Source: Clostridium pascui (GTDB lineage: Bacteria > Bacillota > Clostridia > Clostridiales > Clostridiaceae). Taken from it: DNA of 64,000 bases. The stretch lies in assembly GCF_016908015.1 (NCBI RefSeq), contig NZ_JAFBDB010000010.1, positions 1 to 64,000 of the forward strand, given 5' to 3'. A program made the position numbers and the translations under genes. This document shows, in pieces, positions 44,569 through 52,139 of the stretch. The notes beneath the pieces were generated by a model that made no database searches, had not been told where the DNA came from, and saw nothing but the letters and a program-made list of their open reading frames with translations. Position 1 is the stretch's first letter, and every line of letters starts with the position of its first letter.

Positions 44569-45270
44569 TTAAAATCGTGTAATGGTAACATTGGTAGCAG
44601 AAGATGGAACATTAATGTAATAACGATCACTCCATCCAGTAAGCAATGATGCCTTTGTTCCCCACTCTCTGCTGTAAGTGTTTATTATTTGTGCACATCC
44701 ACCAGCATTGTCAACCTGTTTAATTGCTTCACGATCCTTAAATCCTTGTATGTTTAAAATAGAAGAACTAATAATTCCTATTTCATTAGGAACATACCCT
44801 AATACAGTAAGAAGTGCATCTTTAAGAGTAAAAGAAGAACTAACTTTAAGTAAATAGCTATATGAGTCATCCCTGTCAAAGCAAGTGATTGCTACCTCTG
44901 TAGGTTGATAACCGCTTACAGGAGATAACTATGTTACCAGTCCGCCATTTGGAGCATAGTAAGATAATGAGCTTGTTGCCATTAACGTGCTTGTCCCATT
45001 TGATGTATTGACTTCTTCTCCATATTCAGCCCTTATTTGTCTTTCTATTTGAGGATAAATTATATCTTCATACACTTTCATAAGAATTAAAGCATCTTGT
45101 TGTTCCAATTGCCTATATATTTCTTTTCTTGTTATATTAATTTCATTTTTGATATCATTTTCCATTCGTTCTGTTTTGGATAACTTAATATCTGGGCTTG
45201 CAGCAAATACATTGCCAAATCCCCCAAAAGCCATCATAAGTGTTAACATCAAACAAAATATTTTTTTCAT
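44569..45270 (-). pseudogene. Secreted protein with in-frame amber stop
   Basis: ATG 45270 follows GAGGAG. The signal peptide is FCLMLTLMMAFGGFGNVFAA. The mature N-terminal part is helical (KNEINITRKEIYRQLEQQDA). After YYAPNGGLVT the codon is TAG (44929-44931). The same frame then continues for about 119 codons (LSPVSGYQPTEVAITCFDRD ... INVPSSATNVTITRF) to TAA at 44569. A single base change therefore interrupts one protein of about 233 residues. Promoter module C lies upstream. Confidence 0.88.
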
Positions 45271-45378
45271 AACATTCACTCCTCTAATTTAAATTCATCT
45301 TTTGAGTTACTAGAATACAGATAGAAAAAAACAATACTTACAATTAACTCAATATACAATATCTATATGCCATCCAAA

Positions 45379-45420
45379 TTATCGCAAGCTATTGTTTTGA
45401 AGCTTTAGCTTCATATTCAT
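45379..45420 (-). CDS. Tiny reading frame with a very strong ribosome site
   Basis: MNMKLKLQNNSLR, 13 residues, preceded by GAAAGGAGGTG at ideal distance. It lies in the leader between promoter module C and the secreted-protein gene. It could be a leader peptide, a small regulatory peptide or the stump of a longer gene. Confidence 0.4.
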   Translation of the reverse strand: MNMKLKLQNNSLR

Positions 45421-45551
45421 AAATACACCTCCTTTCATATTTAGATTGTAGATTGTCTACAATTCAAAAGCATTCATTTTACTAATCTAAAAAGATTAAC
45501 TTTTAATCTTTTCATTTAAATGCTCATTGCAATAATCTAAATGATATTATT

Positions 45552-45619
45552 AAATTAACATATATAAACAAAAATGTTAATGCATTTGGCACGAAACGTA
45601 AAAATCTGGACATAAACGG
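45552..45619 (-). promoter_or_regulatory. agr-type promoter module C
   Basis: CCGTTTATG (45611-45619), 11-nt gap, ACGTTTCGT (45591-45599), 10-nt gap, -35 TTAACA (45575-45580), 17-nt spacer, -10 TAATTT (45552-45557). It precedes the tiny frame and the interrupted secreted gene. Confidence 0.8.
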
Positions 45620-45672
45620 AACAAATTAATAAGTTTGGGGTCCTGTGTATAGTCCATAATTTGCACATAAAT

Positions 45673-45702
45673 AAAAGCTAACCTAGATTTAGATTAGCTT
45701 TT
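45673..45702. terminator. AGCTAA-type terminator
   Basis: AAAAGCTAA ... TTAGCTTTT stem, nearly identical to 44013-44043. It separates module C from the 45904 gene. The 200 bp between 45703 and 45903 shows no gene. Confidence 0.85.
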
Positions 45703-45903
45703 ATTTACCAACATTTTATATTATTTTAGTTAATACAATATTTTCTTTAAAAGTTTGAAGTCGCTTTCTACTTTTTTAATTATTAGAGTTTTATTACTTT
45801 TATTTAGCATGACTATGTTATACTTATATTATTTTTTTATATGCAGCCACATGTTTTACACTGTATAAGATGAGAAAAGTATACAAGATGTTTCTATTTA
45901 TTC

Positions 45904-46194
45904 TTACTTTCTTAAAATGAAAAGTAAGTAATCCATAGCATTTCCAAAGATATAACTTAGAAATATGAAAGTTATCACTATTATACAGTCCCCTATAATA
46001 ATCTCCTTTTTAGTTTCATTTGCATCTCTTTTTTTATGAAATAAAATAGAAGCACCTAAAAATAAGGAACATAAAAATAAAATAAAAAATATATTATTAG
46101 AATCAGTTGCTAGGTTAAAAAATACTGATGTAAATATCCAATACAAAAATCCTATAAGCAATTGTTTTAATATAAATAATATATTAATACTCAT
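45904..46194 (-). CDS. Small membrane protein, partner of the 46205 secreted protein
   Basis: 96 residues with three membrane segments (LIGFLYWIFTSVFFNLA; FFILFLCSLFLGASILF; IIGDCIIVITFIFLSYIFG). It begins 10 bp after the secreted-protein stop. Size and placement resemble a bacteriocin immunity protein; this is inference. Confidence 0.65.
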   Translation of the reverse strand: MSINILFILKQLLIGFLYWIFTSVFFNLATDSNNIFFILFLCSLFLGASILFHKKRDANETKKEIIIGDCIIVITFIFLSYIFGNAMDYLLFILRK

Positions 46195-46204
46195 AATGTA
46201 TTAT

Positions 46205-46939
46205 TTATCTGCAACGACACGCAAACATATATATTGCATTTCCTTCAGTTGTATCGTAAGGATTATTATAATGATATACATCAACACCATTACCTTTATT
46301 AGCTTCAAGGAAATTTGTAAGACCCATCAAACATAATGCAGTTGCTACACCTACTAGGATTTTTGCTGGCATAGGTTTTAAAAGATTATCTGTAACTAAC
46401 TTTTTTAAAGCACTTGATAATTTAGATACACCGCTTCCCTCAACTTTACCAAACGCCGCTGCTATTAGGTTAACTTCATAATTACTGAATGACCAGGCAA
46501 GTTCCCAATCAGGGCTGTTCTTATAATAACTACAATCACTTATTCCACGTAAACTTGTCCTAAACATACTATTTTGTGTATAAGCATTCTGTAATATATT
46601 TTTATTAAAATTTATATCCAATGTTTTTGGATTAACTGTAAAATAATTTTTTTGCATTAAGTCATTTAATTCCAAAGTAATATCTTTAAACATTTGAATA
46701 TTTTCGTCTGAAAATCCTTCTGAATTTAAATTCTCATTATAAATAAATTTGCCATTTTTGAAAATAAATATGTCATCATTGTTTGATGAACTAAGCTGTT
46801 TGCTATAGGTAATGGCTTGTCCATTGTTAACTAATACATTTGCAGAGTTATATTTAGCATAAACACTTGTAACCCCTAAATTAGAAACAATTAATGCTCC
46901 ACATAATACTGATGACATAACTTTTAACTTTTTATTCAT
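46205..46939 (-). CDS. Secreted protein, candidate quorum-regulated bacteriocin-like product
   Basis: 244 residues. The signal peptide ends near GVTSVYA. A pro-like region (about 30-125) is followed by a C-terminal domain with SDCSYYKNSPDWELAWSF, a long hydrophobic helix (PAKILVGVATALCLMGLTNF) and a Cys-containing end (FACRCR). A membrane-active C-terminal helix after a pro-region, together with an adjacent small membrane protein and an agr-type promoter (module D), suggests an exported toxin. No family recognised. GGGGAAT lies before the ATG. Confidence 0.68.
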   Translation of the reverse strand: MNKKLKVMSSVLCGALIVSNLGVTSVYAKYNSANVLVNNGQAITYSKQLSSSNNDDIFIFKNGKFIYNENLNSEGFSDENIQMFKDITLELNDLMQKNYFTVNPKTLDINFNKNILQNAYTQNSMFRTSLRGISDCSYYKNSPDWELAWSFSNYEVNLIAAAFGKVEGSGVSKLSSALKKLVTDNLLKPMPAKILVGVATALCLMGLTNFLEANKGNGVDVYHYNNPYDTTEGNAIYMFACRCR

Positions 46940-47109
46940 TTGTAATTCCCCTTTTCTACATTTTATTATTTTTTAACATGCGGCCACATGCTTTAAACTA
47001 TATAAAAAGTACTTATTTTCTTGCTTTTATAATTCAATTGATATTTATAAGTTAGTTAATTTCTTTTTTAGCTTTTAAAGTTAAATTTAGCAATATTAAT
47101 GACATAATT

Positions 47110-47177
47110 AAATTAGCATATATAAGCAAAAATGTTAATCCATTTGGCACGAAACGTAAAAATTTGGACATAAACGG
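47110..47177 (-). promoter_or_regulatory. agr-type promoter module D
   Basis: CCGTTTATG (47169-47177), 11-nt gap, ACGTTTCGT (47149-47157), 10-nt gap, -35 TTAACA (47133-47138), 17-nt spacer, -10 TAATTT (47110-47115). Drives the 46205-45904 pair leftward. Confidence 0.82.
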
Positions 47178-47220
47178 AATAAAAATTCTTTTCATGCTCA
47201 TTTTTTTACGTTTCGTGCCA
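47145..47220. repeat. 18-bp inverted repeat between the divergent agr promoters
   Basis: TGGCACGAAACGTAAAAA (47145-47162) and its exact complement (47203-47220) face each other across 40 nt. Each arm carries the proximal half-site of one promoter, D leftward and E rightward. Confidence 0.92.
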
Positions 47221-47255
47221 TTTCTATTGATATTTATTAGCATTTATGTTATTTT
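47188..47255 (+). promoter_or_regulatory. agrBD promoter (module E)
   Basis: Weak distal half-site CTTTTCATG (47188-47196, 6 of 9 matches), 11-nt gap, ACGTTTCGT (47208-47216), 10-nt gap, -35 TTGATA (47227-47232), 17-nt spacer, -10 TATTTT (47250-47255). The spacing is identical to modules A-D on the other strand. This indicates autoregulation of agrBD. Confidence 0.75.
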
Positions 47256-47285
47256 TCAAATAATGAATTAATAGGTGATCGAAAA

Positions 47286-47849
47286 ATGATAAACGAATTA
47301 GCATATAAAATGACTTCTTATATTAAGAAAAATAGTGATATTAAAAACACTGATGATTTAGAAAAAATAAATTACTCATTGCAAGCTATCTTTAATGAAT
47401 TATTTAAAACAGCTATATTACTACTTTTGTTTTTGATACTTGGAAGAGTAAACTATTTTTTACTTTCAGTTATGATTTTATTTTCTATTAGAATTTTTTC
47501 AGGTGGTTATCACTGTAATACTACAATTAAATGTTTATTATGGTCCACATTACTTTTTTTAGTTACTTGCTTGATTGGGCCTATTTTACCTAAAATCAAT
47601 ATTTCAATTTATTATATAGCTGGATTATTAAGCATTTTTATAGTTGCATTAAAATCACCTTATCCAAATAAAAAAAGACCTATTAAAAACAAAAGAAGAA
47701 AGTGTAATTTAAAAATTATCTCCACCTTCTTCACAATATTTTGGTTATATATTCTATTATTTTATATAAAGGATATAAGTTATTTAAACTGCGGCTTTAT
47801 TACAATAGTATTGCAAGTAATACAGCTAATACAAATAAGAAAGGAGTAA
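47286..47849 (+). CDS. agrB: AgrB-type autoinducer-processing membrane protease
   Basis: 187 residues, about five membrane segments. IRIFSGGYHCNT near residue 75 contains the catalytic His and Cys of AgrB (RxFSGGYHC). AgrB cleaves the AgrD C-terminal tail, cyclises the peptide and helps export it. The start has GGTGATCG upstream. agrD follows by 4 bp, with its ribosome site inside the end of agrB. Confidence 0.95.
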   Translation: MINELAYKMTSYIKKNSDIKNTDDLEKINYSLQAIFNELFKTAILLLLFLILGRVNYFLLSVMILFSIRIFSGGYHCNTTIKCLLWSTLLFLVTCLIGPILPKINISIYYIAGLLSIFIVALKSPYPNKKRPIKNKRRKCNLKIISTFFTIFWLYILLFYIKDISYLNCGFITIVLQVIQLIQIRKE

Positions 47850-47853
47850 ATCA

Positions 47854-47985
47854 ATGAAAAGCAAGAAGCATTTAATGGTACAAGTCTTAGGATTATTTTT
47901 AATATCTTTATCAAAAATTATAGCTACTACAGCTTCTATGGGTTACATAGGTGAGCCTGATATACCTGAGAGTTTATTAGATTAA
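47854..47985 (+). CDS. agrD: AgrD-type cyclic peptide autoinducer precursor
   Basis: 43 residues: amphipathic N-terminal helix (MKSKKHLMVQVLGLFLISLS), short linker KIIATTA, predicted signal core around SMGYI, then the acidic tail GEPDIPESLLD that AgrB removes. No cysteine is present. Ser28 stands at the usual ring position, so a lactone rather than a thiolactone is expected. AAAGGAG lies 7 nt before the ATG. Its 3' end overlaps the convergent sensor kinase gene by 9 bp. Confidence 0.9.
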   Translation: MKSKKHLMVQVLGLFLISLSKIIATTASMGYIGEPDIPESLLD

Positions 47986-49224
47986 TACTTTAAAAATTGT
48001 ATAATCATCTTCAAAAAATAGTTGAATTTCACCTCCAATAAGTTCAACTATTTTTTTTACATTATGCAGTCCATATCCTCGATTTTTATCTTCTTTAGTT
48101 GAAAATCCTCTTTTAAATATTTTAGAAATATTTTCAGGCTTTATTGTTATTCCTTTATTTCTGACTTCTATAATATTTTTTCCATCTTCATTTGTTATCC
48201 TTAATATAACTTCTCTATTACTGTTATCAACAGCTTCAAAGGCATTATCTAAAAGATTATTTAACACTTCTGAAAGCTCATAATCATTGATATTTAATTC
48301 CTTCAAATTGTTGTCCACAAAATATGAAAAATCAATATTAATATTTTCAGCTTTACATAATTTATTGTATATTACTGCACCTAATATAGGATTATTAATA
48401 TATAAAATATCCTCCATACTTTTAGTGGAATAATTTAATGACTTTATATAATATTTTACACAAGCCTTTATCTCTTTTTCATCAGCTAACTCCACTAATC
48501 CATTTATAGTATTTAGGTGATTTTTAAAATCATGCTGCTTACTTTTAACTTCCTCTATAATGTTGTTTATAATAGGATTATATGTATTTTGTATAAGCAT
48601 AGTCTTTTTTTCTTCATTCATCTTTATTATGTAATAGTATAGAATTAAATTTAAAACAAATAAAACAGCTTGTATCGAAATAATTACCGCTATATTATCT
48701 AAGATAATATTCTTATCATAACTCCAAATTATTTTAAAAGCTATTATATATACAGTAAGATTAACTATAAAATAATAAACAATTCTAGAATCTATTCTTG
48801 CAATATTAATTTTAGCTGGAACTAGACAATATATAACTATCACAATAATGAGCACAATAAAATTAGCACATAAATTAAATAAAAATGGATTTAAATATTT
48901 GTTTAAATTTAAAATATTTAAGGTAAACATAGAAATTAATTGTAATATCATTATAGCTGTTAAAAACAAACAAAATTCTAAGAATACTGCAGTAAATTTT
49001 TTGCGATAAAAATATGAAACTAAAGAAATATAGGCTAAAAAACTAAAGATCATATTATAATAAATTTTCATATCACTTGTTACAGCCACTACAAATGAAG
49101 TTATTAATATTATGATTATATCTTTTAAAAAAGTTTTTTCTTCTTTTAATCTAAATTTTTTCCACAGTATCATAAAAGCGCTTAACTCAACGACTGTAGT
49201 AATAAACTCTTTAGCTATGCTCAT
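47977..49224 (-). CDS. agrC: AgrC-like sensor histidine kinase (GHKL)
   Basis: 415 residues. The N-terminal half has about six membrane segments. The phosphoacceptor region is KQHDFKNHLNTINGL (HDxxNH). The GHKL ATPase has LNNLLDNAFEAVDNSN, IEVRNKG, and FSTKEDKNRGYGLHNVKK. It should sense the peptide made by AgrBD. It is transcribed opposite to agrBD, so signal and sensor are separate units that meet tail to tail. Confidence 0.93.
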   Translation of the reverse strand: MSIAKEFITTVVELSAFMILWKKFRLKEEKTFLKDIIIILITSFVVAVTSDMKIYYNMIFSFLAYISLVSYFYRKKFTAVFLEFCLFLTAIMILQLISMFTLNILNLNKYLNPFLFNLCANFIVLIIVIVIYCLVPAKINIARIDSRIVYYFIVNLTVYIIAFKIIWSYDKNIILDNIAVIISIQAVLFVLNLILYYYIIKMNEEKKTMLIQNTYNPIINNIIEEVKSKQHDFKNHLNTINGLVELADEKEIKACVKYYIKSLNYSTKSMEDILYINNPILGAVIYNKLCKAENINIDFSYFVDNNLKELNINDYELSEVLNNLLDNAFEAVDNSNREVILRITNEDGKNIIEVRNKGITIKPENISKIFKRGFSTKEDKNRGYGLHNVKKIVELIGGEIQLFFEDDYTIFKVLI

Positions 49225-49268
49225 TTATTCTATCCCGCCTTTTAACTTTAATTCAAACCTAATAATGC

Positions 49269-50006
49269 CTATTGAATTGAATAAAATCTTTCCTCAACTA
49301 TATTTTTAAACATATACCCCAAAAGAGCTGTTTTATTATAATTATCAAAATAAATATTGCTCAATCTGCTTGATATACTTTCAATTCGATTTATATAATT
49401 AATGTTCACTGCAAAAGACTTATGACACTGCATAATATCGTCAGAGTTAATTAACTCTAATGCTTTTTTTAAAGTTAATCTTTTTATTTCATACTTTCCT
49501 TGCGTAGTATGTACAACGCATGTCCTAAGACTCATCTCAATAAAGATAATTTCATCTATATATACTCTTATACTAATTCCTTTCTTAATTTCAAAAACTG
49601 CATATTTTCTTTCATTTATAGGTATATTATTTATATATGTACTTGATAGGAGTTTTTTCGTTAATTTAATTACTTCATCCTTTTCATAAGGCTTTATAAT
49701 ATAATCATAACAGTGAATTTCCTTAAAAGCCTTAAGCATATATTGAACGTGAGTAGTTAAGAAAACAATCCAACTAAACTCGTATTTAGCTATCTCTCTA
49801 AGTTCTAATGCAAGATCCAATCCTGAAGAATTTTTTAAAGAAATATCTATAAAAAACAATTCTATAGTATCATTATTTAAAATTTCTAAGGCCTCATCTT
49901 TATCTTGCGCTTCATAAATCTTTAAATCGCAATCTATTTCTTGCAGCATCTTCTTAAGATTTCGTCGCTGGTTAATATCGTCTTCGACTAAAAGAATAGA
50001 TTTCAT
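49269..50006 (-). CDS. agrA: AgrA-like LytTR response regulator
   Basis: 245 residues. A receiver domain (LLVEDDINQR; phospho-Asp in LFFIDISLKNSSG; Lys in YIIKPYEKDE) is followed by a LytTR DNA-binding domain (FIEMSLRTCVVHTTQGKYEI, QCHKSFAVNINYINRI). First gene of the kinase operon. The likely binder of the CGTTT half-sites in modules A-E. A copy of the 60-bp promoter repeat lies upstream. Confidence 0.93.
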   Translation of the reverse strand: MKSILLVEDDINQRRNLKKMLQEIDCDLKIYEAQDKDEALEILNNDTIELFFIDISLKNSSGLDLALELREIAKYEFSWIVFLTTHVQYMLKAFKEIHCYDYIIKPYEKDEVIKLTKKLLSSTYINNIPINERKYAVFEIKKGISIRVYIDEIIFIEMSLRTCVVHTTQGKYEIKRLTLKKALELINSDDIMQCHKSFAVNINYINRIESISSRLSNIYFDNYNKTALLGYMFKNIVEERFYSIQ

Positions 50007-50037
50007 TGGTAAGTTATCCTCCTATAGTAAATTATAA

Positions 50038-50099
50038 AAAAAGCTATAAGGTTAATTGAATTTTTTTCATGATTTTTACCCTAACTTTCTAGCTTTTAA
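50038..50099. other. Imperfect inverted repeat in the agrA leader
   Basis: AAAAGCTATAAGGTTAA and CCTAACTTTCTAGCTTTT can pair into a long imperfect stem between the promoter repeat and the agrA start. Could be an attenuator or leader structure. Confidence 0.4.
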
Positions 50100-50131
50100 A
50101 TATTTCGCCGATATTTTATACTCACCATTCG

Positions 50132-50192
50132 ATTTTACCACAAAATATGGTTATATGTGTCAATATTATGCAATTTATGCAGTGAATTTACA
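50132..50192 (-). promoter_or_regulatory. Repeated promoter-like element, copy 2
   Basis: TTGACA (50158-50163, complement) and TGGTAAAAT, nearly identical over 60 bp to 7294-7354. It points toward agrA. Its left boundary is the terminator of the add gene. Confidence 0.6.
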
Positions 50193-50247
50193 TAGGCTAA
50201 TAAAAAAATAAGCATGGGCTATAAAACCCATGCTCTCTCAAGGTATC

Positions 50248-50275
50248 AACTTGCCACTTGCCATGTGGGTGGCAC
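50248..50275 (-). repeat. Stop-codon-associated 28-nt repeat, copy 9
   Basis: CATGTG variant. It overlaps the TAG stop of add by one base. The terminator GCATGGG / CCCATGC lies at 50212-50233. Confidence 0.93.
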
Positions 50276-51267
50276 TATATCAATTTCTTCAATCTTTCTT
50301 TTGTTTCTAAATCAGCGAAACTTGCTTCAACACTGTTATAGTAAATTTGTTTGTAATCTTCATAACTAATATTAAATTCTTTAGATACTATCTCAAATTC
50401 CTTAGTCATATTTGTATCTGATACAGTTCTGTTATCCGTGCTTAATGTTACTTTTATTCCATCCTTATAAAAATCATATATTGGATGCTCTCTAAAGCTA
50501 TTAACTGCCTTTGTTTGCACATTACTTGCTAAGCATATCTCAAGGGCAATATTTTTTTCTTTAACAATCTTATATGCTTCAGGGCAATCTTTTATAAATA
50601 CTCCATGCCCAATTCTTTCTGCACCTAAAAGCTCAACTGCTTCTAATACATTTTTACCTATTCCAGTTTCCCCTGCATGTATTGTTACTCTATATCCATA
50701 TTTTCTAGCTAAGGCTATTGGTTCCACAAACTTTCTGCAGAATCCCTCTTCTTCTCCCCCGGCTAAATCTATTGCAACAACTCCTTTTCCTAGAAACTCC
50801 TTACCTTTTTCAACTACTTCAAAAGCTTTATCTGCAGACATATGTCTCATGCAGCATAGTATTACATTTCCTTTTATATCATATTTCTGTTCTGCATCCC
50901 TAATCCCATCTATAACACTTTGTATTACTTCCTCTATTTCTAATCCCTTTAACGTATGAAGCACAGGAGCAAATCTTACCTCCATATATTTCACATTTTC
51001 CATTGCAGCATCTTCAAAAAGTTCAAAAGTAATTCTCCTTAAGCTTTCCTTTGACTGCATTACTAAATTTGGAATTACAAATGCTTTTAAGTAATCATTA
51101 AGCGAGGTGCATTTTAGTGGCGCAGTAATCTGCCCTTTAATTTCACCCCTATCAAAGGAAGGAATATCAATCCCCTCTTTCCGTGCTATATCAATTATTG
51201 TTTCTGGTCTAAGGCTTCCATCTAAATGACAGTGAAGTTCAATTTTAGGCAAATTCTCAAAACTCAT
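50275..51267 (-). CDS. add: Adenosine deaminase
   Basis: 330 residues. LPKIELHCHLDGSLRPETI at the N-terminus (metal HxH), VTIHAGETG, GAERIGHGVFI and VTLSTDNRTVSDT are the zinc-binding and catalytic motifs of adenosine deaminase. It converts adenosine to inosine. GGAGGATACC lies before the ATG. The leader carries an adenine-type purine riboswitch and terminator. Confidence 0.95.
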   Translation of the reverse strand: MSFENLPKIELHCHLDGSLRPETIIDIARKEGIDIPSFDRGEIKGQITAPLKCTSLNDYLKAFVIPNLVMQSKESLRRITFELFEDAAMENVKYMEVRFAPVLHTLKGLEIEEVIQSVIDGIRDAEQKYDIKGNVILCCMRHMSADKAFEVVEKGKEFLGKGVVAIDLAGGEEEGFCRKFVEPIALARKYGYRVTIHAGETGIGKNVLEAVELLGAERIGHGVFIKDCPEAYKIVKEKNIALEICLASNVQTKAVNSFREHPIYDFYKDGIKVTLSTDNRTVSDTNMTKEFEIVSKEFNISYEDYKQIYYNSVEASFADLETKERLKKLI

Positions 51268-51291
51268 GGTATCCTCCTAATTCTATATTTA

Positions 51292-51357
51292 TAAAAAAAC
51301 TCCTAATCACAAAGAAAATATATGTTAAAAAAATATATATTTTCTTCGTAATTAGGA
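51292..51357 (-). terminator. Riboswitch-controlled terminator
   Basis: A long hairpin: TTCCTAATTACGAAGAAAAT pairs with ATTTTCTTTGTGATTAGGAG across a short loop, followed by T7. Its 5' arm overlaps the 3' part of the purine aptamer, so aptamer and terminator exclude each other. Confidence 0.85.
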
Positions 51358-51410
51358 ATTATAGGTTCCTAGTAGAGACCCCCAAACCATATTATTGGGG
51401 TTATACGAAA
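51343..51410 (-). promoter_or_regulatory. Purine riboswitch aptamer, adenine type
   Basis: The transcript reads TTTCGTATAACCCCAATAAT, ATGGTTTGGGGGTCTCTAC, TAGGAACCTATAATTCCTAA, TTACGAAG. Conserved loop and junction elements (ATAA, ATATGG, GTCTCTAC) are present. The specificity base in the final junction (AA-T-TAC) is U rather than C, indicating adenine. Binding should block the downstream terminator and switch add on. Confidence 0.9.
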
Positions 51411-51569
51411 CTTTAGTTTTATTTAAAATATTAAGTTTATGAAATTGTACTAAATTTCACTTTTGATGTCAAGGAAAAAAACATAATCACCTTTTTTTAC
51501 ATTCATAAGTTTGTTATAATGTCATAGACTAACCCATAAATCAATAATTACTGTAACATGGCAACTTGC

Positions 51570-51597
51570 AACTTGCCACTTGCCATGTGGGTGGCAC
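51570..51597 (-). repeat. Stop-codon-associated 28-nt repeat, copy 10
   Basis: CATGTG variant with an extra AACTTGC unit at 51563-51569, so the CTTGC unit is present three times. It overlaps the DUF5662 stop by one base. No hairpin terminator was seen next to it. Confidence 0.92.
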
Positions 51598-52139
51598 TAT
51601 AAAATCTTATTTTTAATAAAAGCTAATGTCGCCTCTTCCCCTTCATCCGCAAGTTTATTTAGAAGAAGTTCTAATAATTCCCTAGATTCCTTATGTATGA
51701 TACAATAATCCTTCCCTCTATTATAATACTCAAGGGCTGCCCTATCTGTATACTGTTGTTTTTGATAATTCTTTGAAGCACTCATCCTGTCTATAAACAT
51801 TTCCACTACATAGCTCACTGGAATCTTCATTCCAACTAATCCATCAGTAATTTTCATTCCATAGTCAAGCCAATACTCAAAATGATGTTTATTTCTTCCC
51901 TTATGATGAAGCCATGCTCTAGAATATCCTTCTTTCATCTTTTGTATCCCATTAGGGCTCATATTTCCTCTAAAGTATTTTACTCCTGCAGAAAATTCTA
52001 TCCAGGAGTATTTTGATAAATCATGAAGAATGCCTTGCTTATACAGCCCGACTTTAAAACAATATTTAGTTACTAGCATTTTGTGGGCTGTAATTGTCTT
52101 AAAATGATTAGTTCCATTTATAATTGACTTAGCTAACAT
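51597..52139 (-). CDS. DUF5662 family protein
   Basis: 180 residues. HKMLVTKYCFKVGLYKQGIL leads to HDLSKYSWIEF, and WLHHKGRNKHHFEYW follows. The His/Asp-rich pattern suggests an HD-like metal site. Function unknown; common in Clostridia. Overlaps the PH-domain gene by 11 bp. Confidence 0.85.
   Translation of the reverse strand: MLAKSIINGTNHFKTITAHKMLVTKYCFKVGLYKQGILHDLSKYSWIEFSAGVKYFRGNMSPNGIQKMKEGYSRAWLHHKGRNKHHFEYWLDYGMKITDGLVGMKIPVSYVVEMFIDRMSASKNYQKQQYTDRAALEYYNRGKDYCIIHKESRELLELLLNKLADEGEEATLAFIKNKIL

Noticed and set aside
44553-44630. Upstream start for the 44073 membrane protein
   Set aside because: It would read through the end of the preceding secreted-protein gene. ATG 44552 has a proper AAGGGG site.
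47052-47243. 63-residue membrane peptide with similar frames in the other promoter modules (FVPFM..FLRFVP..LTFL)
   Set aside because: The similarity is explained by conserved promoter DNA with exact -35/-10 and half-site spacing. Start codons and ribosome sites are not conserved.
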